Shown here: one piece after another, positions 29,375 through 38,615 of the stretch
How positions within the stretch are numbered: position 1 is the stretch's first letter
Layout of the letters: each line of letters begins with the position of its first letter
Virus record (IMG/VR): IMGVR_UViG_3300042389_000787
Coordinates: 1 to 48,131 of that record
Direction: 5' to 3' (one strand)
DNA length: 48,131 bases
Source of the DNA: a virus
Notes under the pieces: model-generated
Database searches by the model: none
Told to the model about the DNA's origin: nothing
What the model saw: only the letters and a program-made list of their open reading frames with translations
Translations under genes and position numbers: made by a program

Positions 29375-31231
29375 GTGATCGACGTATTCCGCGTGGGCGT
29401 CCACATTGGGATGACCACGAACAGCACCCAGGTCCTGGCCGCCATGCTGCGCCAGTTGACCGGCGTTCAGACATCCCAGAAGGCCATCAATCAGAACTTC
29501 AAGATGATGGCGACGCTCGCGGCCGGGGCCATGGCCGCGATCGGCGGCGTGACCGCGCTCAAGGGGCTGTGGTCGATCGTCGAGGCGTCGCGGAAGCTGA
29601 ATGACGAACTGACGAAGACCAAGAGCCTGGGCGGGGAGTTTGAGAAGACCCTGGCCACGACGCGGGCGGTTGCCTTCACCACGGCGGCGGATGTCAAGAC
29701 GTTCGCCCCCTCGGCTGTGGTTCGGGCGCAGCGTGAACTCGCGACCCAGGTCCCGAACCAGGAGCAGGCCAACGCGCTGCTGCCCTACATCCTGAAAGCC
29801 GCCACGGTCACGTCTCAGGTCACCGGCGAAAAGCCGGAAGACATGATCCAGAACATGGCCAAGATACTGGACATCCGGGGGCAAATCTTCTCGGAGGGGC
29901 CGGACGGCAAGAAGTTCATCGACCCGGCGAAGTTTATGCCGGAACTGGAAATGATGTCCGCTTCACTGCGGATGTATGCCGGGATCATCTCGTCCAAGGG
30001 CATGTTGGCGGCCGCGATGCAGGCCGCCGTTCCCGCCAAGGCCATGACCGGCCCGGCGTTCTACGCGGACCTGATGGAAGCCGCATCGGCCAGCAGCCCG
30101 CACCGCGTCGGCACCGCGACGACCTCGTTGTTCAGCCAGCTTATCGGCGGCACCATGCCGCTTCATGTCGCGCACGAGATGCAGCGCATGGGGCTGATGA
30201 AGGAAGGCGAATGGTCCACCGGCCGGGGTGGGCGCGTCTTGCTCGGCCCCGAGGTGAGCGAGCGGTTCGGCAAGGCCATGAAAAGCCCGATCGAGTTCAT
30301 CACGGGCGAATTGAACGACCTGATGACCAAGAAGGGCATGAACGACGACCAGAAGCTGCTTGAGGTGTTCCGGCTGTTCGGCCGGCAGACCACGCAGCGG
30401 CTTGTCGCGGAGGCCCTGTCGTCCGAACCGCAGTATGCCCGGTCGCGCGGCATCTTCTCTGGCGTCAAGCCTGTCGGCGAAGCGTGGCAGATGCTGGAGC
30501 GGGAGAACCTGAACTTCAACATCACCGGGTTCACATCCGCGTGGCAGGGGTTCATCGAGGCCCTTGGCGATGCGGGCGTGCCCACGGCGATCTCCATCCT
30601 CCAAAGCATGACCGGCGCCCTGCACGAACTGACGCGGCTGATCGAGGCGCACCCGAACGTCGCGGCGGGCATCCTCGGGGTGGCGGGCGGCTTTGCTGCC
30701 ATGGCCGCGATCGGTGGGGCAATCACGGTCCTGACCATGGGCCTGCACGGTCTGGCCGTGCCGCTGTCCGCGCTGGCCGGGATCACCGGCTTGACGGCGC
30801 TTGGGACTGGCCTCGGCCTTGTCGCCACGGGGCTTGCCAGCCTGATCGCGCCCGTCTCCGCAATCCTCGGCCTGCTCAAGATCGGATCGGACGCGGAAAC
30901 TCCGGAGAACCGCGCGAAGATCGACCAATACAAGCGGTCCCTACTTCCCAGGCCGCAGGGCCTGCCGAACGATGGCTATGACGCCATGGGCCGGCCGATC
31001 GCCCCCGCCGCGCCCCCGCCCGCGCCGACAGGCCCGAGCGGGATGCTCGGCCGGATCAGCTACGGCGGCGGCGACACCCCCCGCATCGCTGGCGATGTCT
31101 ATCTCGACGGCCAGAAGGTCGGACAGTGGATGGCGAAGTGGATGGCCGGTCAGACCAGCCGCCCCGCCGCAGGGCCAAGCGCGGTCGATACCCGCATGAC
31201 GTTCGTTCCGCCCGGGGGCGCGTTCGCATGA
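29375..31231 (+). CDS. Tail tape measure protein
   Basis: 618 residues from GTG 29375. Long helical N-terminal part (VLAAMLRQLTGVQTSQKAINQ), conserved TMP-like region, then hydrophobic Gly/Ala segments (about 425-515: AAGILGVAGGFAAMAAIGGAI, ALAGITGLTALGTGLGLVAT) typical of tape measures. By the usual rule of ~0.15 nm per residue the tail would be about 90 nm, short for a myovirus. C-terminus is Pro-rich and ends with a small domain. Confidence 0.88.
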   Translation: MIDVFRVGVHIGMTTNSTQVLAAMLRQLTGVQTSQKAINQNFKMMATLAAGAMAAIGGVTALKGLWSIVEASRKLNDELTKTKSLGGEFEKTLATTRAVAFTTAADVKTFAPSAVVRAQRELATQVPNQEQANALLPYILKAATVTSQVTGEKPEDMIQNMAKILDIRGQIFSEGPDGKKFIDPAKFMPELEMMSASLRMYAGIISSKGMLAAAMQAAVPAKAMTGPAFYADLMEAASASSPHRVGTATTSLFSQLIGGTMPLHVAHEMQRMGLMKEGEWSTGRGGRVLLGPEVSERFGKAMKSPIEFITGELNDLMTKKGMNDDQKLLEVFRLFGRQTTQRLVAEALSSEPQYARSRGIFSGVKPVGEAWQMLERENLNFNITGFTSAWQGFIEALGDAGVPTAISILQSMTGALHELTRLIEAHPNVAAGILGVAGGFAAMAAIGGAITVLTMGLHGLAVPLSALAGITGLTALGTGLGLVATGLASLIAPVSAILGLLKIGSDAETPENRAKIDQYKRSLLPRPQGLPNDGYDAMGRPIAPAAPPPAPTGPSGMLGRISYGGGDTPRIAGDVYLDGQKVGQWMAKWMAGQTSRPAAGPSAVDTRMTFVPPGGAFA

Positions 31232-32070
31232 GCGGCGCACTCGGCACGGTCGCGCGCGTCGCCGGCGTCGCGGGATCGGTCAACAGCATCCTCGGGTTGG
31301 TTCAGACGAACGTCTACCTCGGGGACGTGACGTTCTTCGGCATCCAGGTCCCTGAGCAGATCGCATGGGGCGGATCGCAGCGCACGGTTCGGCACGTCAT
31401 GCCGGGCGGCGGCGTCGTCATGAGCCTCCTGGGGATCGACTACCCGCAACTGACGTGGAGCGGCATTTTCGAGGGCGCATCGGCCGGAACGTTCTCCCGT
31501 CGGCTCTACTTGATGATGGTCGGCGGCGACCTCCAGCAACTATCGTGGCTCGACAAGAGCTACACGGTCGTTGTGTCCCGTTTCGAGGCGTCGGACGAAC
31601 GCGAGAACTGGGTTCGGTATCAGATCACGCTCGACATCCTCTACGACAACCTGTTCGGGCCGCCGGCCGGTCGCGGTGGTCGCGTGCGGGGCCTGCTCGG
31701 GTCTGTCCTGGCCGATCTGAAATCCGCCCTGGCCCTGGCCGATGTGGCGCAAGACGTGATCGGCCGGATGCAGGCGGCGGCGGGTCTCGTCTCGGCCTTG
31801 ACCAAGAACAGCCCGGACACCCTGGCCCTGCAATCGGACAATGCCGAGGCCATCGCCGCGCTCAAGGCCGAGAGGGCGACCCAGGACGCCGCGATCGACC
31901 GCCTGGCACTCCAAGCCCCGGCCGGCGCGCTGCTGCCCCCAGGCTCGCCGCAAGTCGCCGCGGCGAACGTGCTGGCGGCCGTCGAGGCGGCTCGGGGATC
32001 GGCACGGGCATCGGGCGCGCTGGGCTATCTCGGCCGGACCGGAACCAACCTGGGGAACGCGCCGACATGA
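31228..32070 (+). CDS. Tail/baseplate protein after tape measure, 280 aa
   Basis: 280 residues, ATGA overlap. The N-terminal ~150 are beta-rich (TNVYLGDVTFFGIQVPEQI, LTWSGIFEGASAGTF) and recall gpU-type proteins; the C-terminal half is a helical Ala-rich domain (DLKSALALADVAQDVIGRMQAAAGL). Its place before gpX and gpD fits a tail-tip role. Confidence 0.6.
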   Translation: MSGALGTVARVAGVAGSVNSILGLVQTNVYLGDVTFFGIQVPEQIAWGGSQRTVRHVMPGGGVVMSLLGIDYPQLTWSGIFEGASAGTFSRRLYLMMVGGDLQQLSWLDKSYTVVVSRFEASDERENWVRYQITLDILYDNLFGPPAGRGGRVRGLLGSVLADLKSALALADVAQDVIGRMQAAAGLVSALTKNSPDTLALQSDNAEAIAALKAERATQDAAIDRLALQAPAGALLPPGSPQVAAANVLAAVEAARGSARASGALGYLGRTGTNLGNAPT

Positions 32071-32255
32071 ACCGCATCACGGTTGCCGGCGGGGACCTGT
32101 TCACCCTCGCGGCCGAACACCTGGGCGACGCGCAACAGTGGATCAGGATTGCCCAGGCGAACGACCTATCCGACCCGTTCCTGATCGGCGTCGTGACGCT
32201 GGTCATGCCGGAACCGGACCCGACCTATCAGGGAGGCGGGATTGCCCCTCAATGA
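32067..32255 (+). CDS. gpX-like LysM-type tail protein
   Basis: 62 residues matching the P2 gpX/LysM pattern: ITVAGGDLFTLAAEHLGDAQQWIRIAQANDLSDP. ATGA overlap upstream; the next gene starts inside it. Helps assemble the baseplate hub. Confidence 0.8.
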   Translation: MNRITVAGGDLFTLAAEHLGDAQQWIRIAQANDLSDPFLIGVVTLVMPEPDPTYQGGGIAPQ

Positions 32256-33360
32256 CCCGGACCGCCTGCCCTACGCGACCCGGCCCCGGCTCCGGGCGCT
32301 GGCGGACGGGGTGGAAATTCCAGGCGCGCTCTCGACCTCCATCACCAGCACGAACAACTATCACGCCGATCGGTTCCAGATGCGGTTCGCCCCGCCGCCC
32401 GATCAGAAGGGGGCCGGGTCCTGGGCGTGGTGGGCATCGCAAACGGGCCTGCTGCTGGACATCCAGATCGGGGAGGCGCCGACCGGATCGGCTGACCTGA
32501 CCTGGAAGTCGATCCTGCTCGGACAGGTGGACACGATCGAAGCCGACAGGACCGGATATCAGATCAATGTGGACGGGCGCGACCTGACGGCGCGGCTGAT
32601 CGACAATAAGATTGAGGCCGCCTACCCAAACAAGACATCTTCCGAGATCGTCATAGAACTCGCGACGGCGGCCGGGCTGCTGTATCGCGTGGCGAAAACC
32701 ACCACGCTCGTTGGCAGGTTCTACGACGCCGAACATTCCTACATCTCGCAGGATCAGTTCAGCCGCCCGCGTCCCATGTGGGACCTGATCACGATGCTGG
32801 CGCGGTATGAGGATTTCGACGCGTTCGTTGAGCGGGACAAGCTCTATTTCCAGCCGCGCACGCCGCCCGATGCCACGCCGTATGTCGTGCGACACCAGAT
32901 CGACCCGCAGGGACGGCAGACCGGGAACGCCATGTCGTTGCAGACCAGCCGCGCCCTGACGATCGCGAAGGGGATCAAGGTTGTCGTGAAGTCCTGGCAC
33001 TCGGGACAGAAGCGCGCGTTCATCAGGTCATCGCCGGGCGGGCGGCAATCGTCCGTCTCGGAAAAGCCGGGGCAGCAACAATACGTGTTCATCCGGCCCA
33101 ATCTGACCGAGGACCAAGCACAGCGCCTCGCGGATCATCTGCGGCAGGAAATCAGCCAACAGGAACGGACGATCGCGGGGACGCTGCCCGGCGACACGAT
33201 CCTGACGCCCCGCGTGATGATGCGTCTGGACGGGACCGGGACCGAGTTTGATCGCGTCTACTACCCGGATCAGGTGACCCGGATCGTGGACGCGGAACAG
33301 GGGTATGTCATGGACTTCACGGCCAAGAGCCTGCCCCCGGCGGCGGAGACGACGGCATGA
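32242..33360 (+). CDS. Baseplate hub protein, gpD-like
   Basis: 372 residues from TTG 32242, preceded by a strong GGGAGGCGGG site within the gpX-like gene. Matches phage late control D/gp27-like hubs: YHADRFQMRFAPP, VDGRDLTARLIDNKIE, and a C-terminal VTRIVDAEQGYVMDFTAKS. Binds the spike and closes the tube end. Confidence 0.85.
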   Translation: MPLNDPDRLPYATRPRLRALADGVEIPGALSTSITSTNNYHADRFQMRFAPPPDQKGAGSWAWWASQTGLLLDIQIGEAPTGSADLTWKSILLGQVDTIEADRTGYQINVDGRDLTARLIDNKIEAAYPNKTSSEIVIELATAAGLLYRVAKTTTLVGRFYDAEHSYISQDQFSRPRPMWDLITMLARYEDFDAFVERDKLYFQPRTPPDATPYVVRHQIDPQGRQTGNAMSLQTSRALTIAKGIKVVVKSWHSGQKRAFIRSSPGGRQSSVSEKPGQQQYVFIRPNLTEDQAQRLADHLRQEISQQERTIAGTLPGDTILTPRVMMRLDGTGTEFDRVYYPDQVTRIVDAEQGYVMDFTAKSLPPAAETTA

Positions 33361-33385
33361 GATACCCCCGATACCGCGTCGACGA

Positions 33386-33670
33386 TTATTCGGCCGCCGA
33401 TGGCGTCTGGGCCTCAACTGTTCTGCCTGCCCGCTTGGTGCGAAACGTCGCTGGCGGCAGTGAAGCAAGGTGCGCCCGGAGGCTATCCATCAAAATCAAG
33501 GTGCGGGCGCCAGCCTTCACCGCACGAATGTCCCCCGCCGCCAACTGTCGATAAATCTCGCTACGGCTCAGGCCGGAAATGATCGTTGCATCCGGGATCG
33601 ACACGGCCAGCCGTTCAACCTCCGGGTCGGCTCCGCTCAGGTTGCGTCGATCTCTGTTGTTTAAGGTCAT
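33386..33670 (-). CDS. AlpA/Xis-like HTH protein, antisense in baseplate operon
   Basis: 94 residues (ATG 33670; GTG codons just upstream are possible). The centre, VSIPDATIISGLSRSEIYRQLAAGDIRAVKAG ARTLI-like, fits the winged helix of excisionase/AlpA proteins: first helix, recognition helix SRSEIYRQL, then the 'wing' IRAVKAGAR. It sits between hub and spike genes in the opposite direction, next to inverted and direct repeats at 33752-33846. No integrase is in the window, so it may be a regulator rather than a real excisionase. Confidence 0.7.
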   Translation of the reverse strand: MTLNNRDRRNLSGADPEVERLAVSIPDATIISGLSRSEIYRQLAAGDIRAVKAGARTLILMDSLRAHLASLPPATFRTKRAGRTVEAQTPSAAE

Positions 33671-33751
33671 CACTATCACCCGCGATACGCCCCACGGGAT
33701 TGCCGGGCGTGTCTACACTCTTTCTACAGCCAAACATTCGCGTTTGTCTGC

Positions 33752-33775
33752 CCCAAACCTCGGCCGAAGTTTGGG
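33752..33775. repeat. 24-bp near-palindrome
   Basis: Arms CCCAAAC and GTTTGGG enclose the palindrome TCGGCCGA; eleven of twelve base pairs match. Could be an operator, a recombination site or a two-way terminator. Confidence 0.6.
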
Positions 33776-33788
33776 CTTGACACATCGG

Positions 33789-33846
33789 CATGGAACTTCC
33801 CGACCGCCGAAAGTTCCATGTCACTTTCCGCCGGTCGAAAGTTCCA
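33789..33846. repeat. Cluster of GGAACTTTC-like half-sites
   Basis: CATGGAACTT (33789-33798) is the reverse complement of AAGTTCCATG (33811-33820). ACTTTC (33823-33828) pairs with GAAAGT (33837-33842). CGAAAGTTCCA occurs twice, 28 bp apart. Together four half-sites in 58 bp, like a cooperative protein-binding region. Confidence 0.65.
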
Positions 33847-33887
33847 ATTGACATGCGCGCCCGCACCACCTGCGAAAGTCATGACCT

Positions 33888-34508
33888 ATGAGCATGGACC
33901 ACTTCCTGAACGCGATGAAATCGCAGACCGGGAACCAGATCGACGCGCGCGGGCAATTCAAGATCGGCGTCGTGAAGTCGGTTCATGCGGAAGCCTACAC
34001 CGTGAAGTGTGAAATCCAGCCGGACGGCGTGATGAGCGGGTGGCTCCCGGTGTTCTCCATGTGGCTCGGGAACGGGTGGGGCATGGCCTGCCTTCCGCCT
34101 CCTGGCACGCAAGTCCTGATCGCGCCGCTGAACGGCGACATGGAAAACGGGATCGTCATGGGTGCGCTGTATTCCTCGGCCGATATCCCGCCCGGCCCGG
34201 CCCGCGTGGGGGAGTTTCTGTTGGTCCATTCGACCGGGACCTTCCTGCGCCTGGGCAACGACGGCTCGGTTCAAGCCAAGGCCGAGGCGTTCGTGCTTGA
34301 GGGCGATCTCTACCTGAACGGCAAGCTACGCGTGGACGGCGACGCGCAGTTCACCCAGGACGTGCGGGTTGACCAGGACATCACGGCGGGCGGGCCGATC
34401 CTACCCAGCACGCCCCCGCCGTCGCCGTTCCCGATCACACCCGCCGACCCGCCTGAGCCGGCCGAACCGCCCACCCTGCCGTATCCACCTGGGACGCCAA
34501 TCTCATGA
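33888..34508 (+). CDS. Baseplate spike, gpV-like
   Basis: 206 residues. OB-fold domain of phage base V type (KIGVVKSVHAEAYTVKCEIQPDG, WLPVFSMWLGNGWGM, PPGTQVLIAPLNGD), then a beta-helical part (VQAKAEAFVLEGDLYLNGKLRVDGDAQFTQ) and a Pro-rich tail. The trimeric needle that pierces the outer membrane. ATG 33888 chosen; a second ATG two codons later is possible. Confidence 0.85.
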   Translation: MSMDHFLNAMKSQTGNQIDARGQFKIGVVKSVHAEAYTVKCEIQPDGVMSGWLPVFSMWLGNGWGMACLPPPGTQVLIAPLNGDMENGIVMGALYSSADIPPGPARVGEFLLVHSTGTFLRLGNDGSVQAKAEAFVLEGDLYLNGKLRVDGDAQFTQDVRVDQDITAGGPILPSTPPPSPFPITPADPPEPAEPPTLPYPPGTPIS

Positions 34509-34870
34509 GCGACGTTGCCCACTATTTCGGCGGGGACCTGATCCTCGGCCCGACCGGCGACCTGCTGACCCTGGATGCGCCCGACCTGACGCAACAGCGC
34601 ATCCTTCGCCGGCTGCTGACCGCGCCCGGCGCCTACATCTGGCACCCGGGATACGGCGCCGGGATCGGAACCATGATCGGACAGCCGACCGACGCGCGCC
34701 GCATCCAGGCGATCATGGGCGGGCAGGTGTTGCAGGAGGAGGCCGTCGCGCGGTCACCCATCCCGACCGTGGCCGTCACGGCGGACATGCTCGGCACCGT
34801 GACCGCGACCATCTCCTACGGCGACGCCGAGACGGGCGCCGCGCAAACCCTGACCCTGCCGGTGTCCTGA
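34505..34870 (+). CDS. Baseplate wedge, gpW/gp25-like
   Basis: 121 residues with the GPW_gp25 pattern: GDLLTLDAPDLTQQRILRRLLTAPG and YIWHPGYGAGIG. Overlaps the spike gene by ATGA and the next by TGATG. Wedge protein near the tail sheath initiator. Confidence 0.85.
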   Translation: MSDVAHYFGGDLILGPTGDLLTLDAPDLTQQRILRRLLTAPGAYIWHPGYGAGIGTMIGQPTDARRIQAIMGGQVLQEEAVARSPIPTVAVTADMLGTVTATISYGDAETGAAQTLTLPVS

Positions 34871-35994
34871 TGCAACTCTCGCTCCAGACGTTCACGACGC
34901 TCGTCCAGAACATGGCGGCGGCCGTCCAGGGCAGCGCGCGCTCGCTGGTCGACCTCACGGTTGGATCGGTCCTGCGCGCCATCCTGGAGGCGTCGGCGGG
35001 CATCGGGCTGTGGATGCAATGGCTGATCCTCCAGGTGCAGGCCCTCACGCGGGCATCGACCAGCACGGGGGCCGACCTGGATACCTGGGTTGCGGATTTC
35101 GGCCTGGCCCGGCTGCCCGCCGTGGCGGCGACGGGCGAAGTCACCCTGGCCCGGTTCTCGACCACCCTGGCCGCGCTGATCCCGGTCGGCGCGTCCCTGA
35201 AATCAGCCGACGGCACCGTGTCGTTCGCGGTCACGGCGGACAGCACGCATGAGGATTGGAGCGCGAGCCAAAACGGCTACACGCTGGCCGCCGGGACCGC
35301 ATCCATCACGGTCCCGGTGCAGGCTTTGACGGCGGGCGTCACGGGCAACGTCTTGGCCGACACGATCACCCTGATTGCCTCGGCCATCCCGTCCGTGGAC
35401 AGCGTGACAAACGACAACGCGCTCGTGAACGGGATCGACGCGGAGGCTGATGAGGACCTTCGCGCGCGGTTCCAGGGCTACATCAACAGTCGATCCAGGG
35501 CGACGCCGGTAGCGGTCGGGTATGCGGTGTCATCGGTGCAACAGGGCTTGTCCTACACGATCCAGGAGAACGAAGACGCCACCGGCGCCTACACGCCTGG
35601 GACGTTCGTGGTCTCGTTCGATGACGGTTCCGGCGCCCCTCCCGATAGCCTGCTGGATGCGGTCACCGAGGCGGTGCAGGCGGTCCGGCCGATCGGGTCC
35701 GTCGCCGTGGTGCAGAAGGCGGACCTGCTCGCGGCAAACGTCAGCATGACCATCTCGTGCGCGACCACGGCGCAGAAGAACGCGGCCATCCCGCTCGTGA
35801 ACGCGGCGATCGCGGCCTATATCGGCGCGCTCGGGGTGGGCGAGACCCTGCCCTATTCGCGCCTCGCCATGCTCGCCTATGCCGCTGACGCCAACATCCT
35901 GAACGTGACCTCGACCCTGCTGAATGCCGGAACGGCGGACCTGAACCCGGATGACGATCAGGTCGTTCGCGCCGGCACGATCACGGTGAACTGA
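34870..35994 (+). CDS. Baseplate wedge, gpJ-like
   Basis: 374 residues. N-terminal helix (FTTLVQNMAAAVQGSARSLVDLTVGSVLRAILEASAG) followed by the gpJ/Mu gp47 core: NVLADTITLIASAIPSVDSVTN, EADEDLRARFQGYI and VRPIGSVAVVQ. The start at 34870 is fixed by TGATG; the frame stays open upstream but that part is a shadow of the two preceding genes. Confidence 0.88.
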   Translation: MQLSLQTFTTLVQNMAAAVQGSARSLVDLTVGSVLRAILEASAGIGLWMQWLILQVQALTRASTSTGADLDTWVADFGLARLPAVAATGEVTLARFSTTLAALIPVGASLKSADGTVSFAVTADSTHEDWSASQNGYTLAAGTASITVPVQALTAGVTGNVLADTITLIASAIPSVDSVTNDNALVNGIDAEADEDLRARFQGYINSRSRATPVAVGYAVSSVQQGLSYTIQENEDATGAYTPGTFVVSFDDGSGAPPDSLLDAVTEAVQAVRPIGSVAVVQKADLLAANVSMTISCATTAQKNAAIPLVNAAIAAYIGALGVGETLPYSRLAMLAYAADANILNVTSTLLNAGTADLNPDDDQVVRAGTITVN

Positions 35995-35995
35995 C

Positions 35996-37159
35996 ATGGC
36001 CACGGGTGACCAATCGGACATCGCGGGCCGGCTCAAGACGCTTCTGCCGCAAGGGTGGTTCGCCGGTGACACGCCGATCCTGGATGGCGTGCTGGCCGGG
36101 ATCGCGAAGAAGTGGGCGTGGGTCTATGACCTGATCGCCTACACTCGGTTGCAAACCAGGATCAGCACCGCCACGGACCAGTGGCTTGACCTGATCGCTC
36201 GGGACTATTTCGGCCCCGGCCTGGCCCGGTTCGTGGCCGAGGGCGACGCCGCCTACCGCGCGCGAATCCTGGCCAACCTGCTGCCAGAGCGCGCCACCCG
36301 GGCGGCGGTGATCGCCGTGGTGGTCGCGCTGACCGGACGGACGCCGTGGGTGTTCGAGCCGGCGCACACGGGCGACACGGGCGCGTGGGGCGACGGCTCG
36401 CTGACGTGGCGTGGGATGGCTTACGGCCAGGCCGGCGGGTGGGGCAGCCTGACGCACCCGTTCCAGGCGTTCATCGTCGCGTTCCGCCCGCAGAACGGCG
36501 GCGTGGCCAATGTGACCGGCTATGCAGCCGTCGCCGGGCCTCTCGGGACGTGGCTGGGCAACGGCGATAGCGTCCTGACAGCGAACAGCGCGGCCGTGGC
36601 GCAGATGACGCCAGGCCAGCCGGTCACGCGCGCGGTGCTGCCCGAGGCCCCGACGATCAGTATCTCCATCCTGGAAGACGAGTATTCCGTCACTGACCTG
36701 TCCGGGCGCGTGGCGGCGTTCATCGACACGACGGCGGCGGCCGGCCAGACATTCGAGGCGTCGGCCTGGGTCTGGATGCCGGCCGGCGAGGAAGTGACCT
36801 CAATCACCATCCAGGCCGAGACCGGAGCCGCGAGCGTCGTGTCCGAGGTCGGCGCGGACCCGGCCATAGTCGACGGGTGGCAGCGGATCAGCGGCCGGTT
36901 CGTCGCGGCCGGCGGCACCACGCATCTGGTGGTGCGGGTCGACTATCAGTCCGCGGCGACTTGCACGCTCTACCTGACCAACGCGCGCATCGACCTGTCC
37001 CCGGCACCCTACGGGGCGCCCGGCGGCTATGGCGTGGGCGCCATCGAATACATCAGCCGCGACATGATCGATGCGGACGTGCCGGACGAGGCGATCTACC
37101 AGGCCATCGCCAACGCCGCGCCGGCCGGCTCGATCATGTGGACCCGCATCGAGGCATAA
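35996..37159 (+). CDS. Baseplate wedge, gpI-like with inserted sugar-binding-like domain
   Basis: 387 residues. About 1-170 and 339-387 match gpI-type wedge proteins (LLPQGWFAG at the start, GGYGVGAIEYISRDMIDADVPDEAIYQAI at the end). Between them, about 172-338 is a beta-sandwich-like insertion (VTDLSGRVAAFIDTTAAAGQ, ASAWVWMP, GWQRISGRFVAAGGTTHLVVRV) resembling carbohydrate-binding modules. Usual family members are about 200 residues, so the insertion explains the extra length. Confidence 0.78.
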   Translation: MATGDQSDIAGRLKTLLPQGWFAGDTPILDGVLAGIAKKWAWVYDLIAYTRLQTRISTATDQWLDLIARDYFGPGLARFVAEGDAAYRARILANLLPERATRAAVIAVVVALTGRTPWVFEPAHTGDTGAWGDGSLTWRGMAYGQAGGWGSLTHPFQAFIVAFRPQNGGVANVTGYAAVAGPLGTWLGNGDSVLTANSAAVAQMTPGQPVTRAVLPEAPTISISILEDEYSVTDLSGRVAAFIDTTAAAGQTFEASAWVWMPAGEEVTSITIQAETGAASVVSEVGADPAIVDGWQRISGRFVAAGGTTHLVVRVDYQSAATCTLYLTNARIDLSPAPYGAPGGYGVGAIEYISRDMIDADVPDEAIYQAIANAAPAGSIMWTRIEA

Positions 37160-37169
37160 GGAATCCTTT

Positions 37170-38615
37170 ATGGACCGCACACTCACCTATCCCGGCTCGA
37201 TCCCGTTGGACGCCGATATCCTCCTGCCGCAGCGCAACGCCATGGTGGCGATCGGCATGGTAATGCGGGCCGTCCTGGGCACGTCGGCGATCGCCGACGG
37301 CCTGGCCTGCGTCCCGACCGGGCCAGCGTCCATGCAGGTTGTGGTCGGCGCCGGCTCCCTGACGGTCAACAGCGTCGTGGACTCGTCAACCTACGGCTCG
37401 CTGGCGGCGAACACGACCGATGCACTGGTCAAGATGGGGATCAACCTCGCCTCGACCACCATGAGCGCGCTGACCGCCCCCGGCACGCCCGGCCAGTCGC
37501 AGAACTTCTTGATCCAGGCCTCGGTGTCCGAGACGGACGAGGGCGCGACCGTGCTGCCCTACTACAACGCGTCCAACCCGGCATCGCCCTACTCGGGGCC
37601 GAGCGGCGCGGGGACGGCGCAGAACACGCGCCGGGTGCAAACCGTCACCCTGGCATGGAAGGCAGGCTCCGCGGCAACGACGGGTTCCCAGACCACGCCG
37701 ACGCCGGACGCCGGGTATGTCGGGCTGTGGGTGGTGACCGTGGCGAACGGGGCGACCACGATCATCGCTGGGAACATCGCGGAGTATCCGCTGGCGCCGT
37801 TCCTGCGATCCAAGTTGCCCGACATCCGCCGGCGGCTCACGGCGAACCTGACGCTCTACGTCGCGACCACGGGCAACGACAGCAACTCGGGCCTGAACGC
37901 CGGCGCGGCGCTGGCGACGCTCAATGCGGCATGGGGCAAGATCGTCTCGGGGCTGGACCTGAACGGCTATGCGGTGACCGTCTCGGTTGCGGACGGGACA
38001 TACGCCCTCTCATCTTGCAGCGGCGTCGTCACCGGATCCTTGGGTGAAGGCTACGTTTCGTTCGTCGGCAACACGACCACCCCGGCGAACTGCATTATCG
38101 CAGCCACCAACGGAAGCGCGATCAGCGTCCTCGGCGGGGCCCAGGTATCGTTCAACGGGTTCAAGGTCACCGCGACCGGGACGGCTCCCGGCCAGGGCTG
38201 CGGCGTCCAGGCGGTCTCGGCCGGGAGCCGCGTGAAAATCGGGGCGAACTTCGACTTCGGTGCCTGCGCCGTGGGGCACGTCGTCGCGCTCGCGGGCGGG
38301 CAGGTCGTGATGACCAGCAACTATACCGTCAGCGGATCGGCGCCTTCGCTGTGGGTAGCAGGGTTCAACGGCGTCGTGTCACAACTTGCGGCCGGGACCG
38401 TGACGTTCACCGGCTCCCCCGCGTTCAGCACAGCCGCAGCCCTGGCGCAGACCGGCGGTGTTCTGGCTCTGGGCGGTATCACGAAATCAGGAACGTCGAC
38501 CGGCGTGCGATACCTCGCGAGCTCCAACGGCGTGATCGACACGAACGGCGGTGGCACGGGCTACCCGCCGGGCGACTCGTCCGGGTCGACATCGACCGGT
38601 GGGCAGTACTCGTGA
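37170..38615 (+). CDS. Tail fibre with beta-helix domain
   Basis: 481 residues; AAGGA precedes ATG. The first ~215 residues attach it to the baseplate. From about 228 (LYVATTGNDSNSGLNAG) a right-handed beta-helix begins, with repeated VxVxxGTY/GxVxF turns typical of pectate-lyase-like tail spikes. No catalytic acid pair can be named with certainty, so binding or depolymerase activity is open. Last structural gene before lysis. Confidence 0.82.
   Translation: MDRTLTYPGSIPLDADILLPQRNAMVAIGMVMRAVLGTSAIADGLACVPTGPASMQVVVGAGSLTVNSVVDSSTYGSLAANTTDALVKMGINLASTTMSALTAPGTPGQSQNFLIQASVSETDEGATVLPYYNASNPASPYSGPSGAGTAQNTRRVQTVTLAWKAGSAATTGSQTTPTPDAGYVGLWVVTVANGATTIIAGNIAEYPLAPFLRSKLPDIRRRLTANLTLYVATTGNDSNSGLNAGAALATLNAAWGKIVSGLDLNGYAVTVSVADGTYALSSCSGVVTGSLGEGYVSFVGNTTTPANCIIAATNGSAISVLGGAQVSFNGFKVTATGTAPGQGCGVQAVSAGSRVKIGANFDFGACAVGHVVALAGGQVVMTSNYTVSGSAPSLWVAGFNGVVSQLAAGTVTFTGSPAFSTAAALAQTGGVLALGGITKSGTSTGVRYLASSNGVIDTNGGGTGYPPGDSSGSTSTGGQYS

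Larger units (their letters stand above)
33671..33887. other. Repeat-rich non-coding stretch between antisense HTH gene and spike gene
   Basis: No convincing gene in about 215 bp. It contains a 24-bp near-palindrome (33752-33775), a 10-bp inverted repeat pair (33789-33798 with 33811-33820), an 11-bp direct repeat CGAAAGTTCCA (33808-33818 and 33836-33846) and two TTGACA boxes (33778 and 33849) without good -10 partners. Probably the control region of the antisense gene. Confidence 0.55.

Noticed and set aside
33386-33670. Excisionase working with a phage integrase
   Set aside because: No integrase or clear att core was recognised in the genome, so only an Xis/AlpA-like DNA-binding protein is called.
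33778-33870. Two TTGACA boxes as promoters of the spike gene
   Set aside because: Neither has a fitting -10 box at the right distance; left as unexplained parts of the repeat cluster.
34369-34869. N-terminal extension of the gpJ frame
   Set aside because: The frame stays open upstream but overlaps two well-supported baseplate genes, and its product is Arg/Pro/His-rich. TGATG at 34868-34872 fixes the real start.
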